DNA from: an uncultured bacterium
Lineage (GTDB): Bacteria; Cyanobacteriota; Vampirovibrionia; Gastranaerophilales; Gastranaerophilaceae
DNA length: 64,000 bases
Assembly (NCBI GenBank): GCA_950022695.1
Contig: CATLLN010000002.1
Coordinates: 124,001 to 188,000, forward strand
Direction: 5' to 3'
Part shown: in pieces, positions 35,354-43,301 of the stretch
How positions within the stretch are numbered: the stretch's first letter is position 1
Layout: each line of letters starts with the position of its first letter
Program-made: the position numbers and the translations under genes
Notes under the pieces: model-generated
Told to the model about the DNA's origin: nothing
The model's database searches: none
What the model saw: the letters and a program-made list of their open reading frames with translations, nothing else

Positions 35354-36270
35354 AAAAAATAATAAAAATTTTTCTTATAATTATTCTTTTTTCAATAATT
35401 TTTTATTCACGAACTATTGAGCCTGACAGACTTGTAATAAAACAGCAAAGAATATATGTACCAAATTGGAATAAAAAACTGGACGGATTAAAAATTGCGC
35501 TAATATCAGATATTCACGCATACTACGGAAAAATATCCCCTGAAAAACTGGATATAATAATAAATAAGACCAATGAACAATCTCCTGATTTGATTTTTAT
35601 ACTTGGGGATTTAGACACGCTTTATTTAAAAAAATCCTTACAATATCAAGAAAAAGTCGGAAATTCATTGCAAAAACTAAAAGCACAGGACGGTGTAATT
35701 GCGATTTTAGGAAACCACGATTACGAACCTGAAGCTATAATCAAAAATATTTATAAAAATGCCGGGATTCCGCTTTTAGAAAACAATCATAAATATATAA
35801 ATCATAACGGACAGCGATTAAGAATAACCGGGCTTAAAGATTTATGGCAATGTAAAACATCTGAAGATACAATTAAAAATTTACTCGAAAATTCAAATAT
35901 TTCAACAATTGTACTTTCTCACAATCCTGATGTTTTTCCAAATATTCCTCAAAATGTCAGCCTTACAGTATCAGGACATACACATGGCGGAGAAGTTTAT
36001 CTTCCTATTTTAGGTGCGCCAATGGTTCCATCCGATTATCATCAAAGATTTAGAAAAGGATATATTATAGAAAATAACAAACATCTTTTTGTAACTTCAG
36101 GAATCGGCACATTGAGCGGTTTTAGGTTCCTTAACCCGCCGGAAATAGTTATTCTTGAAATATATTCGCAAACTCCGCAAACAAAAACCACAGATACAAA
36201 ACATTTAAAAGGATTTCATAAAAATTACATACCGTTATATGTTAAAATAAAAAAACAACTTAAGCATTAA
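35350..36270 (+). CDS. Membrane-bound metallophosphoesterase, YkuE-like
   Basis: 306 residues. An N-terminal membrane anchor (IIKIFLIIILFSIIFY), then LISDIHAYYGK, LGDLD, LGNHDYE, LSHNPDVF and SGHTHGGEVYLPILG. These are the five metal-binding blocks of calcineurin-like phosphoesterases; 'GHTHGG' places it near YkuE/UDP-2,3-diacylglucosamine-pyrophosphatase-type enzymes. The substrate is not known. Start GTG 35350 overlaps the preceding stop. Confidence 0.88.
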   Translation: MKKIIKIFLIIILFSIIFYSRTIEPDRLVIKQQRIYVPNWNKKLDGLKIALISDIHAYYGKISPEKLDIIINKTNEQSPDLIFILGDLDTLYLKKSLQYQEKVGNSLQKLKAQDGVIAILGNHDYEPEAIIKNIYKNAGIPLLENNHKYINHNGQRLRITGLKDLWQCKTSEDTIKNLLENSNISTIVLSHNPDVFPNIPQNVSLTVSGHTHGGEVYLPILGAPMVPSDYHQRFRKGYIIENNKHLFVTSGIGTLSGFRFLNPPEIVILEIYSQTPQTKTTDTKHLKGFHKNYIPLYVKIKKQLKH

Positions 36271-36961
36271 GTTTTGCGATTTTTAACCCGAAAACTTTTT
36301 CAATATCTATATTATTTAATACATCTGCAATTAGAGTTTCCGGTGCAAGAGTTGAGATATCACCATAGTCAGGTAAATATCCCAGGATTTTAACATCTGT
36401 GAATTCTTTTAAAATTTCTGCAAAATATTTTTCTTCAAGATTCTCAGAATTCTCATCAAAACAGTTTATTATCACCCCGAGAAATTCAACACGCTCAGAT
36501 TGTATATATCTTAGTCCTGAAATTACCTTATCAATCGAAGTCTTTTTAGGATTTACAACCATAACAAGCGGGAGTTTTAACATTTTAACAATCTCGATTT
36601 CTGTCATATTTCTGGCAACCGGTGTTGAAATACAATTTGTCCCTTCAATCAAGTTACAATCTTTAATCTGAGCACATGCCTGATAAGTTGAAAAAATAGT
36701 ATTTACATCAATATTTAACCCTTCTTCATACGCTCCGACAAAAGGTGATAAGTTACTTTTTAAAACATAAGAAACCTCGGTTGAAATATTTGAATCGACT
36801 TTTTTAATAAATTCCAACCAGCTTACACTTTCTGAATTCATACAAATAGGCTTATACACATTAGTTGAATAAGAAAGACTTTGCATTGTAGCAGCTAACC
36901 CGGCTGTTACAATAGTTTTGCCTGTTTGACTCTCAAATCCTGATATAAATACGCTAAGCAT
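36260..36961 (-). CDS. BioD-like P-loop protein (dethiobiotin synthetase superfamily)
   Basis: 233 residues. Walker A is SGFESQTGKTIVTAGLAA, then NVYKPICMN, LIEGTNCISTPVARN and VVNPKKTSIDKVISGLRY. The order resembles BioD and the N-terminal AAA_26 domain of phosphotransacetylases. The biotin-pathway residues are not clear, and no other bio genes are nearby, so a related ATP-dependent carboxylase-like or cofactor protein is possible. Its 3' end overlaps the convergent phosphoesterase by 11 bases. Confidence 0.65.
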   Translation of the reverse strand: MLSVFISGFESQTGKTIVTAGLAATMQSLSYSTNVYKPICMNSESVSWLEFIKKVDSNISTEVSYVLKSNLSPFVGAYEEGLNIDVNTIFSTYQACAQIKDCNLIEGTNCISTPVARNMTEIEIVKMLKLPLVMVVNPKKTSIDKVISGLRYIQSERVEFLGVIINCFDENSENLEEKYFAEILKEFTDVKILGYLPDYGDISTLAPETLIADVLNNIDIEKVFGLKIAKLNA

Positions 36962-36973
36962 GACTTCATATTA

Positions 36974-37849
36974 TCATGAGCCGTTATTTATTGCAAAATA
37001 CACTTCTTTCAGACGTTTTTTAGTAATGTGAGTATATAACTGAGTTGTAGAAACATCACTGTGTCCCAGAAGCTCCTGAACTACCCTTAAATCAGCACCG
37101 TTTTCAAGCAAATGCGTTGCAAAACTATGTCTTAAAGTATGCGGTGAAACGTGTTTGTGAATCTTTTCGCCCTGTTTTTTTATGAATTCATAAACATCCT
37201 GACGCGTAATTTGACGTCCGTTATCTTTTAAAAATAAAACCTTTGTATCAGATAATTTGTTTTCTAAAATTATCATATCACGTGCTTTTAGGTATTTTTT
37301 TAGAGCCGTTTTTGCCTTCTCCCCAAACGGTACTATTCTTTCTTTTGAACCTTTCCCGTAACACTGAATGTATTTTGAATTTATATCAATATTATTTAAT
37401 TTCAAATTAACAAGCTCTGACACACGTAAACCACAGCCATATAAAAGTTCAATAATTAAAACTTCTGTTTTATTTAAATCCGAGTTCAGTATTGTGTTTA
37501 ACTCATCAACAGTCATAACCTTAGGAAGTTTTTTCGGTAATTTTGGTTGTTCTAAAGTTTGTGCAGGGTTTTTTGAGCCGTATTCATTTGCGCAAAACCA
37601 TTTAAAAAATCCGCGCAGTGATGCAACTTTTCTTGTTACACTTGTCGGAGAATATTTTTCTTCTCTTAGTCTCAGAATATACGAATTTAAATCAGTCCGA
37701 CTAATTTGGGCAACATCATATACTTTGCGCTGAATGCAAAAATCAAAAAATGAAGTTAAATCATTACGATAAGCTTCAATAGTATTTGATGAAAGTCCTT
37801 TTTCTATTTCTAAAAACTCTAAGTATTCAGATAAAAACTGTATATCCAT
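36974..37849 (-). CDS. xer: XerC/XerD tyrosine recombinase
   Basis: 291 residues from ATG 37849, 31 bases after the dgt stop; the longer frame overlaps dgt. N-terminal SAM-like core-binding block LEIEKGLSSNTIEAYRNDL, then catalytic residues: Arg in GCGLRVSELVNLK, Lys in KGSKERIVPF, His-x-x-Arg in HTLRHSFATH, His in LLGHSDVST and Tyr in TQLYTHI. Resolves chromosome dimers at dif, or acts on other sites. Which of XerC/XerD it is cannot be told. Confidence 0.9.
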   Translation of the reverse strand: MDIQFLSEYLEFLEIEKGLSSNTIEAYRNDLTSFFDFCIQRKVYDVAQISRTDLNSYILRLREEKYSPTSVTRKVASLRGFFKWFCANEYGSKNPAQTLEQPKLPKKLPKVMTVDELNTILNSDLNKTEVLIIELLYGCGLRVSELVNLKLNNIDINSKYIQCYGKGSKERIVPFGEKAKTALKKYLKARDMIILENKLSDTKVLFLKDNGRQITRQDVYEFIKKQGEKIHKHVSPHTLRHSFATHLLENGADLRVVQELLGHSDVSTTQLYTHITKKRLKEVYFAINNGS

Positions 37850-37880
37850 AAAATTGATTATACACTTATTTTGAGAATTA

Positions 37881-38906
37881 TCAATCCATTGAATTTGCAA
37901 GTTTGAATAAATAATCTTCTCTTGCACTGCATTTTAAGCCTGTCGGAATAAAGTTTTCTTTAAATCTTTCAACTGCGTACCGGTCTGTCATACCTGAAAT
38001 ATAATCTGTTACGACTCGAACAATTTTCTCCGGCGGACAGACAGTTTTAAGCATCCCGCAATAGAAATAAAACAATTCTTTTATTACACGTCTTGCTTTA
38101 GTTTCTTCTAATTTTGCAATAGATTCATCATTATAGACATTTTCAAACATCCAGCTTCGAAGCATTGTTGTATATCCCCAAGCTTCTTCGCTCATTGAAA
38201 TTTCGGATTTTCCAAGCGAATTATTAACAATTTCGGTGATCATTTTATTTAATCGCTTGCTTTGATTAGAAGAAAAATAAGCAATACAGTCTTTTGGTAA
38301 ATCACTTTCTGATATTACACCGGCTCTGATTGAATCTTCTATATCATGATTTATATATGCAATCTTATCTGCAAGCTGAACAACTTTACCTTCAGGAGTG
38401 GTGGGTTCATACCCCCAGGAATGGGTTCTGATACCTTCTATTGTTTCACGACAAAGGTTAAGATTTTCCAAAACCTCAACAACGCGAACACTTTGAATAT
38501 TATGATTAAATCCGCCGTTAACAAGCTCATTCAAAACACCCTCACCGCAATGACCAAACGGTGTATGCCCCAAATCATGTCCTAACGAAATCGCTTCTGT
38601 TAAGTCTTCATTTAGGTCAAGCGCTCTGGCTATTGTTCTTGCAATTTGAGAAACCTCTAAAGTATGAGTTAATCTTGTTCTAAAATGATCATCAAAGGGA
38701 GATAAAAATACTTGAGTTTTATGTTTAAGTCTGCGAAACGCTTTTGAGTGAAGAATTCTATCCCTGTCTCTTTGAAAACAAGTTCTTAAATCTGATTCAT
38801 CTTCTTCAACCCTGCGGCCTTTTGTATTAACTGCCTTTGTTGCAATTTCGCTTAAATTTTCAAGCTCTCTTTTTTCAAGCTTTTCGCGTATGGTTAATGT
38901 GGTCAT
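37881..38906 (-). CDS. dgt: Deoxyguanosinetriphosphate triphosphohydrolase-like HD enzyme
   Basis: 341 residues. HD-domain metal ligands in LTHTLEVSQIARTIARA, ISLGHDLGHTPFGHCGE and the later ADKIAYINHDIED. N-terminal GRRVEEDESDLRTCFQRDRDRI and FRRLKHKTQVFLSP are typical of type 2 dGTPases. Hydrolyses dNTPs to deoxynucleoside and triphosphate, adjusting nucleotide pools. Confidence 0.93.
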   Translation of the reverse strand: MTTLTIREKLEKRELENLSEIATKAVNTKGRRVEEDESDLRTCFQRDRDRILHSKAFRRLKHKTQVFLSPFDDHFRTRLTHTLEVSQIARTIARALDLNEDLTEAISLGHDLGHTPFGHCGEGVLNELVNGGFNHNIQSVRVVEVLENLNLCRETIEGIRTHSWGYEPTTPEGKVVQLADKIAYINHDIEDSIRAGVISESDLPKDCIAYFSSNQSKRLNKMITEIVNNSLGKSEISMSEEAWGYTTMLRSWMFENVYNDESIAKLEETKARRVIKELFYFYCGMLKTVCPPEKIVRVVTDYISGMTDRYAVERFKENFIPTGLKCSAREDYLFKLANSMD

Positions 38907-38951
38907 AATTCTCCCCTTCTGTTGAGATTTTAACAGAAAGTTGAAATTACG

Positions 38952-40649
38952 CTATACTATCTTTGGATGATTTTCGTTTTCTACAGCTTCTTTTTTATTA
39001 TGCCTATACTCTTTTAACAGATTATCTGCGGTCGTACCGATTCTGTTAAGAATTGCCGATGCTAATGTACCAATAAGTAAACCTTTTGTACCTGCATACA
39101 ACTTAGCATTACAATACAAAGAAACACCTATCAAAGAAAGCGCAGGAATACCATATTTTAAAGCAATTGAAGTTCTTTGTTCATTATCTTCTGATTTACC
39201 AAGATGATAACTTAACACTCCTAACCCACCTAATAATGATAAAATATCAGTCGGCGCAGAACCTAAAGATAAATCTCTTAACTTACTTACAAAATCTTCT
39301 GTTTCTATTGTAATTGATTTATCAAGTGATTTAATTTGTGCTTTATAAGCCTTTTCCAAAGTTTTATATTCATTTGGCGGAAGAATATGTTTATATATAT
39401 TTAGAATCTTTTCTGTTTTTCCCTGTTCAAAAGCACCAAAACCATTACGCAATTTTGTAATATCATTTAATAAAATATTACCGGTTTTTTCATCTATAGT
39501 TTTATTAACTAATGCATCATTAACATTTTTTCTAAGCTGAGTCATTTCTTTTAAAACTTGATGTCTAATCATCTCATCTTGCGGTTTTTTGACATATTTT
39601 CTAATATTTTTACGAATATTTCTCAACATACCAATCTTATCCGCATCTTTGAAACTGATAACTTCAGTCATTTTCATAATTAAATTATCAGAATCATTTG
39701 CCATATCCTGCAAAGAATAAGAAAGTTCTCTTCTATATGAATGAACATTATTGGACATTAGAGTTTTTAATCTATTAATTTTTGAATCTGCAAGAAATTT
39801 TTGAAATACATCTTTTGACCAAAAAACTTTCATCTTTGCAAACGCAGCTTTTAATTCTTCTGCTGCAACTTTGTAACCGTGATATCTACCTGTTAATGCA
39901 TCCTTACTAAAGTATGAATTATAAGAAGTATTTAATTCTTTATTTAACTTATTAAGATATGTAAGCCATTCAGATTTAGTTTGACGTACACCATTAATTT
40001 CAACAATATCGTAAATATTACTGCGCATTATTGAATTTGCCGCAGATTCTGCCAAAGTTATAGTTTCTTTTACTTTACCTGCGGTGTTAGCATATGAATT
40101 TATTACTGTTTGACGTCCTATTTTTTCAAACAAACGAGTTACAGAATCGTGAACTTTTCCTGTAAACTTATTTAACCCCATAAGCTTTTTAAATAATATA
40201 TCCTTAAAGGATGTAAAATTATTTATCGCTTCACTTCTTTTGGCGGCTGTATCAAACACCTTAATCATATAAATATAAGCACGTGAAGTAAATGAGGATT
40301 CTTTTTCTGCATTATTAAGCTTGATATTCTGTAATTTTTTCTGGAAATAATTTTGTAATTTTCTGAAATTCTTTGACAAACCTTTTGGACCGCCCTTTAA
40401 TACAAAGAAAATCCCGGCTGCAGTTAATACAGTAACACCGGCAACTGATAAACCAATAATTTTAAGATTATTTGTCTTTCTCGCTTCTTCAGGTGTCATT
40501 ATCTTAATTTTTTCGGCTAATAATTGATATTCAGCCTCTTTCTTATTCTTATTATGAGCAAGCCAGTAATCACTTGGAAGTTTCTTGTTTGTAACTTGTC
40601 CAAATGTATTAATAGAATTAGATTCAATTTTCGGAATTGAATTAATCAT
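38952..40649 (-). CDS. Uncharacterised tagged membrane protein, helical
   Basis: 565 residues. It opens MINSIPKIESNSINTFGQVT (tag form NTFG). A membrane helix lies at 62-85 (LKIIGLSVAGVTVLTAAGIFFVLKG), then about 370 residues of charged helical, probably coiled, sequence. Two membrane segments sit near the C-terminus (ALKYGIPALSLIGVSLYCN, LLIGTLASAILNRIG). It has no signal peptide. The family is not recognised. It lies between dgt and lpxB on the same strand with 46- and 77-base gaps, so it may share transcription with either. Confidence 0.7.
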   Translation of the reverse strand: MINSIPKIESNSINTFGQVTNKKLPSDYWLAHNKNKKEAEYQLLAEKIKIMTPEEARKTNNLKIIGLSVAGVTVLTAAGIFFVLKGGPKGLSKNFRKLQNYFQKKLQNIKLNNAEKESSFTSRAYIYMIKVFDTAAKRSEAINNFTSFKDILFKKLMGLNKFTGKVHDSVTRLFEKIGRQTVINSYANTAGKVKETITLAESAANSIMRSNIYDIVEINGVRQTKSEWLTYLNKLNKELNTSYNSYFSKDALTGRYHGYKVAAEELKAAFAKMKVFWSKDVFQKFLADSKINRLKTLMSNNVHSYRRELSYSLQDMANDSDNLIMKMTEVISFKDADKIGMLRNIRKNIRKYVKKPQDEMIRHQVLKEMTQLRKNVNDALVNKTIDEKTGNILLNDITKLRNGFGAFEQGKTEKILNIYKHILPPNEYKTLEKAYKAQIKSLDKSITIETEDFVSKLRDLSLGSAPTDILSLLGGLGVLSYHLGKSEDNEQRTSIALKYGIPALSLIGVSLYCNAKLYAGTKGLLIGTLASAILNRIGTTADNLLKEYRHNKKEAVENENHPKIV

Positions 40650-40726
40650 AAAATCACTAGCCTACAATTTTATTAAATATAAAAAACATTCAAAATTGCG
40701 TTAATATAAGTAGATTTGAAGTTATA

Positions 40727-41851
40727 TTACGAAAACAAATCCGTATCAATAACTTTTGCAACTTCTCTTGCCGAATTTTTATTTGATAATAGTTCTTTTA
40801 CTTCTCCAAGCTGCATGATATTTTCTGCACGTTTTTCCTGATTATAAAGAAGTTCTTCAATTTCATATGTAATTTTTAGCGGGGTAACATCTTTTTGTAT
40901 AATTTCAGGGACAATAGATTTATCAGCGATGATATTAGGCAAAGAAACTCTTTTAATACATCTTACAAGCAAATAAATCCAATAAAATAACTGCGGTCCG
41001 CGATATGCAATAATCATAGGGGTTTTATATAAACAAGCTTCCAAAGCAACTGTACCGGATGCCAATATTAAAGCATCTGATACACTTAACAATGCCTGAT
41101 TTTCACCTTTTATGACTTTTATATCTGTATCTCCAAGGTATTTTTGATAAACTTCATCAGATAAATTCGGAGCTTGTGATATGCAAAACTGCAAATCATT
41201 GTGTCTATGGCTCAAAAGTTTTATAGATTCTTTAAACACATCCATTAAATGCTTTAGTTCAAACTCTCTTGAACCGGGAAATACTGAAACTAATCGTTTT
41301 TCAGGATTAAGTCCATGTTTTTCAAAAAATTCTACTCGACTGGCTTTTGGCGGCAGTTGAGAGACAAGAGGGTGTCCGCAATAATGTGTTTCAATACCAT
41401 ATTGTGCATATAACGACTTTTCAAACGGAAAAATACACAACACTTTATCTACAAATTTCTTTATCAAATTAATTCTATATTTACGGCTTGCCCAAACCTG
41501 AGGCGGAATATAATAATACACCTTAATTCCGGCTTTATGCAAAAATCTTGCAACAGAAAGATTAAATGCGCCATAATCAATTAATAAAACTAAATCCGGT
41601 TTATATTCATTTTTTAAATAATCTACAACAGCTTTACCTAACTTAAAATGATTTATTAAAATATTTGCAGACAAACCCATAGCAGACATTTTTTCCTGTG
41701 TTGAAAAAAGCTTTACACCTTCATTTGCAAGATTAATACCGCCAATTGCTTCAATTTGAATGTCTGTTTCAAGATTTTTAAGTTCTCTTACAACATTTGC
41801 GGCATGGATGTCACCTGAGTATTCACCTGTTATAATAAATAATTTTTTCAT
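40727..41851 (-). CDS. lpxB: Lipid A disaccharide synthase
   Basis: 374 residues. N-terminal IITGEYSGDIHAANVVRELK, AIGGINLANEGVKL, VYYYIPPQVWASRK, FPGSREFELKHLM, and VSDALILASGTVALEACLY. Joins lipid X and UDP-2,3-diacylglucosamine to make the lipid A disaccharide. It starts one base downstream of lpxI's stop. Confidence 0.95.
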   Translation of the reverse strand: MKKLFIITGEYSGDIHAANVVRELKNLETDIQIEAIGGINLANEGVKLFSTQEKMSAMGLSANILINHFKLGKAVVDYLKNEYKPDLVLLIDYGAFNLSVARFLHKAGIKVYYYIPPQVWASRKYRINLIKKFVDKVLCIFPFEKSLYAQYGIETHYCGHPLVSQLPPKASRVEFFEKHGLNPEKRLVSVFPGSREFELKHLMDVFKESIKLLSHRHNDLQFCISQAPNLSDEVYQKYLGDTDIKVIKGENQALLSVSDALILASGTVALEACLYKTPMIIAYRGPQLFYWIYLLVRCIKRVSLPNIIADKSIVPEIIQKDVTPLKITYEIEELLYNQEKRAENIMQLGEVKELLSNKNSAREVAKVIDTDLFS

Positions 41852-42667
41852 CTAAACTGCCATAATTACAATATTATGCTCATCTGCATATTTAACTACT
41901 TTTTCCTGATCCACAATAATTGTTTCATTAGCTTCAACAGCTATCAATGAAGCATGTCTGTGGCTCATAGTTCTCAAAGTTTTCATACCAATTGCAGGAA
42001 TATCAAAACGCTTATCTTGCTTTGGTTTTGCAACTTTAACAACAACAGCTCCCTCTTTTGCAAGTTTTGCTCCGCGTTTTATGCAAACATCTGTTCCTTC
42101 AATCGCTTCAACTGCCATAATCATTTTATCTTTAATTACAACAGACTGTCCGACATCAAGTTTTCCCATTTCTTTAGCAAGCCAGAAACCGTAATTTACA
42201 TCATCCATCTGTGCTTGAGTAGGTTTATGTTTCCCTAAAACACCTGCAGGTATCATTAAATTTTTAATAAAAATCGTTTGATCTAAAACTTCTACACCAA
42301 TTTTTGAAAGCTCTTCAACAATCATAAGCATAACCTGATCGTCATTAAGACGTGAAGCTTCTTTAATTAAATCAATTGCGCGTTTATCAAATTTATGCAA
42401 TTGCAAAAGCACTTTTTTATGAACTTTTCCCAAAAAAGTCATTTGTTTAATTTGTTCTTCTTTTAAAATTGCTTCAATTCTGTTAACTTCACCCGGATGG
42501 CAGTTATAAACCTTAGAACAATATTTTTTCAACTCTCTAACGTTATCTTTTGCAAGAGAAATACATACAACTTCAAATCCGTTTTCTTTTGCATACTGTG
42601 CCATACGAATCGGCAAAATGCCGTCACCTGCAATTAATCCTTGTTTATTTTCTAATGTTATAGACAC
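41852..42667 (-). CDS. lpxI: UDP-2,3-diacylglucosamine pyrophosphatase, LpxI type
   Basis: 271 residues. GLIAGDGILPIRMAQYAKENG at the start, LGKVHKKVLLQ, DDQVMLMIVEELSKIG, and KRFDIPAIGMKTLRTMSHRH. This is the LpxI branch, not LpxH. It hydrolyses UDP-2,3-diacylglucosamine to lipid X, feeding LpxB next door. Confidence 0.93.
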   Translation of the reverse strand: MSITLENKQGLIAGDGILPIRMAQYAKENGFEVVCISLAKDNVRELKKYCSKVYNCHPGEVNRIEAILKEEQIKQMTFLGKVHKKVLLQLHKFDKRAIDLIKEASRLNDDQVMLMIVEELSKIGVEVLDQTIFIKNLMIPAGVLGKHKPTQAQMDDVNYGFWLAKEMGKLDVGQSVVIKDKMIMAVEAIEGTDVCIKRGAKLAKEGAVVVKVAKPKQDKRFDIPAIGMKTLRTMSHRHASLIAVEANETIIVDQEKVVKYADEHNIVIMAV

Positions 42668-42682
42668 TACTATTTTCCTCTT

Positions 42683-43300
42683 TTACTTCAATGAATAAAT
42701 CTTTTTAACTTCTTCCTCTGGTAATATTTTAGCACCACCAAGCAATTTTGCAAAAAGTAAAGTTTTTGCATACTCTTCAGCCAGTTCCAGTTTTAAATAT
42801 GTATCACGAACAGAACTTCCGCCAACAATTACCCCATGATTTTCTAACAATACTACATCATAATCTGAAAAATAAATTGATGTTTTATTTACCAATTCTT
42901 CTGAACCCGGTAACGCATACTCTGCCAACGGAATCTTGCCAAAGCAATAAACAATTTCAGGCGAAATCGCTTCTTCTAACGCTTTACCTGACGCTGCAAA
43001 AGCTGTTAAATAAGGGCTGTGCATATGAAAAACACAATTTATATCAGGTCTTTTTTTATAAAAATCAAGATGTAAAAACCTTTCACTTGAAGGTTTTAAA
43101 TTACCGTCAATATGATGTCCGTTAACATCAACAAGGCTGAAATCTTTATCTTCTAAATATCCGTTAGCTGAGCCGGAAGCCGTTATAACAAAAGAACTTC
43201 CGTATCTTGAAGAAATATTCCCGGAAATTCCCGGCGTATACCCCTTGCTGCCGGCAAGTTTTCCGTATTCAATCAGTTCTTGTTTAATTTGTTCAGTCAT
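42683..43300 (-). CDS. Class II aldolase/adducin-family protein (FucA-like)
   Basis: 205 residues from ATG 43300, one base after the upstream stop; a TTG at 43309 is less likely. Zinc ligands in CVFHMHSPYLTA and LLENHGVIVGG, substrate residues in SGNISSRYG, TASG and SSERFLH. The family cleaves phosphorylated sugars (fuculose-1-P, ribulose-5-P epimerisation, methylthioribulose-1-P dehydration). It sits inside an envelope operon, so a sugar precursor role is possible. Confidence 0.88.
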   Translation of the reverse strand: MTEQIKQELIEYGKLAGSKGYTPGISGNISSRYGSSFVITASGSANGYLEDKDFSLVDVNGHHIDGNLKPSSERFLHLDFYKKRPDINCVFHMHSPYLTAFAASGKALEEAISPEIVYCFGKIPLAEYALPGSEELVNKTSIYFSDYDVVLLENHGVIVGGSSVRDTYLKLELAEEYAKTLLFAKLLGGAKILPEEEVKKIYSLK

Positions 43301-43301
43301 A

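Noticed and set aside
36974-37849. Xer protein as integrase of the element at 1-3769
   Set aside because: It lies 33 kb away among housekeeping genes and has normal XerC/D length and motifs.
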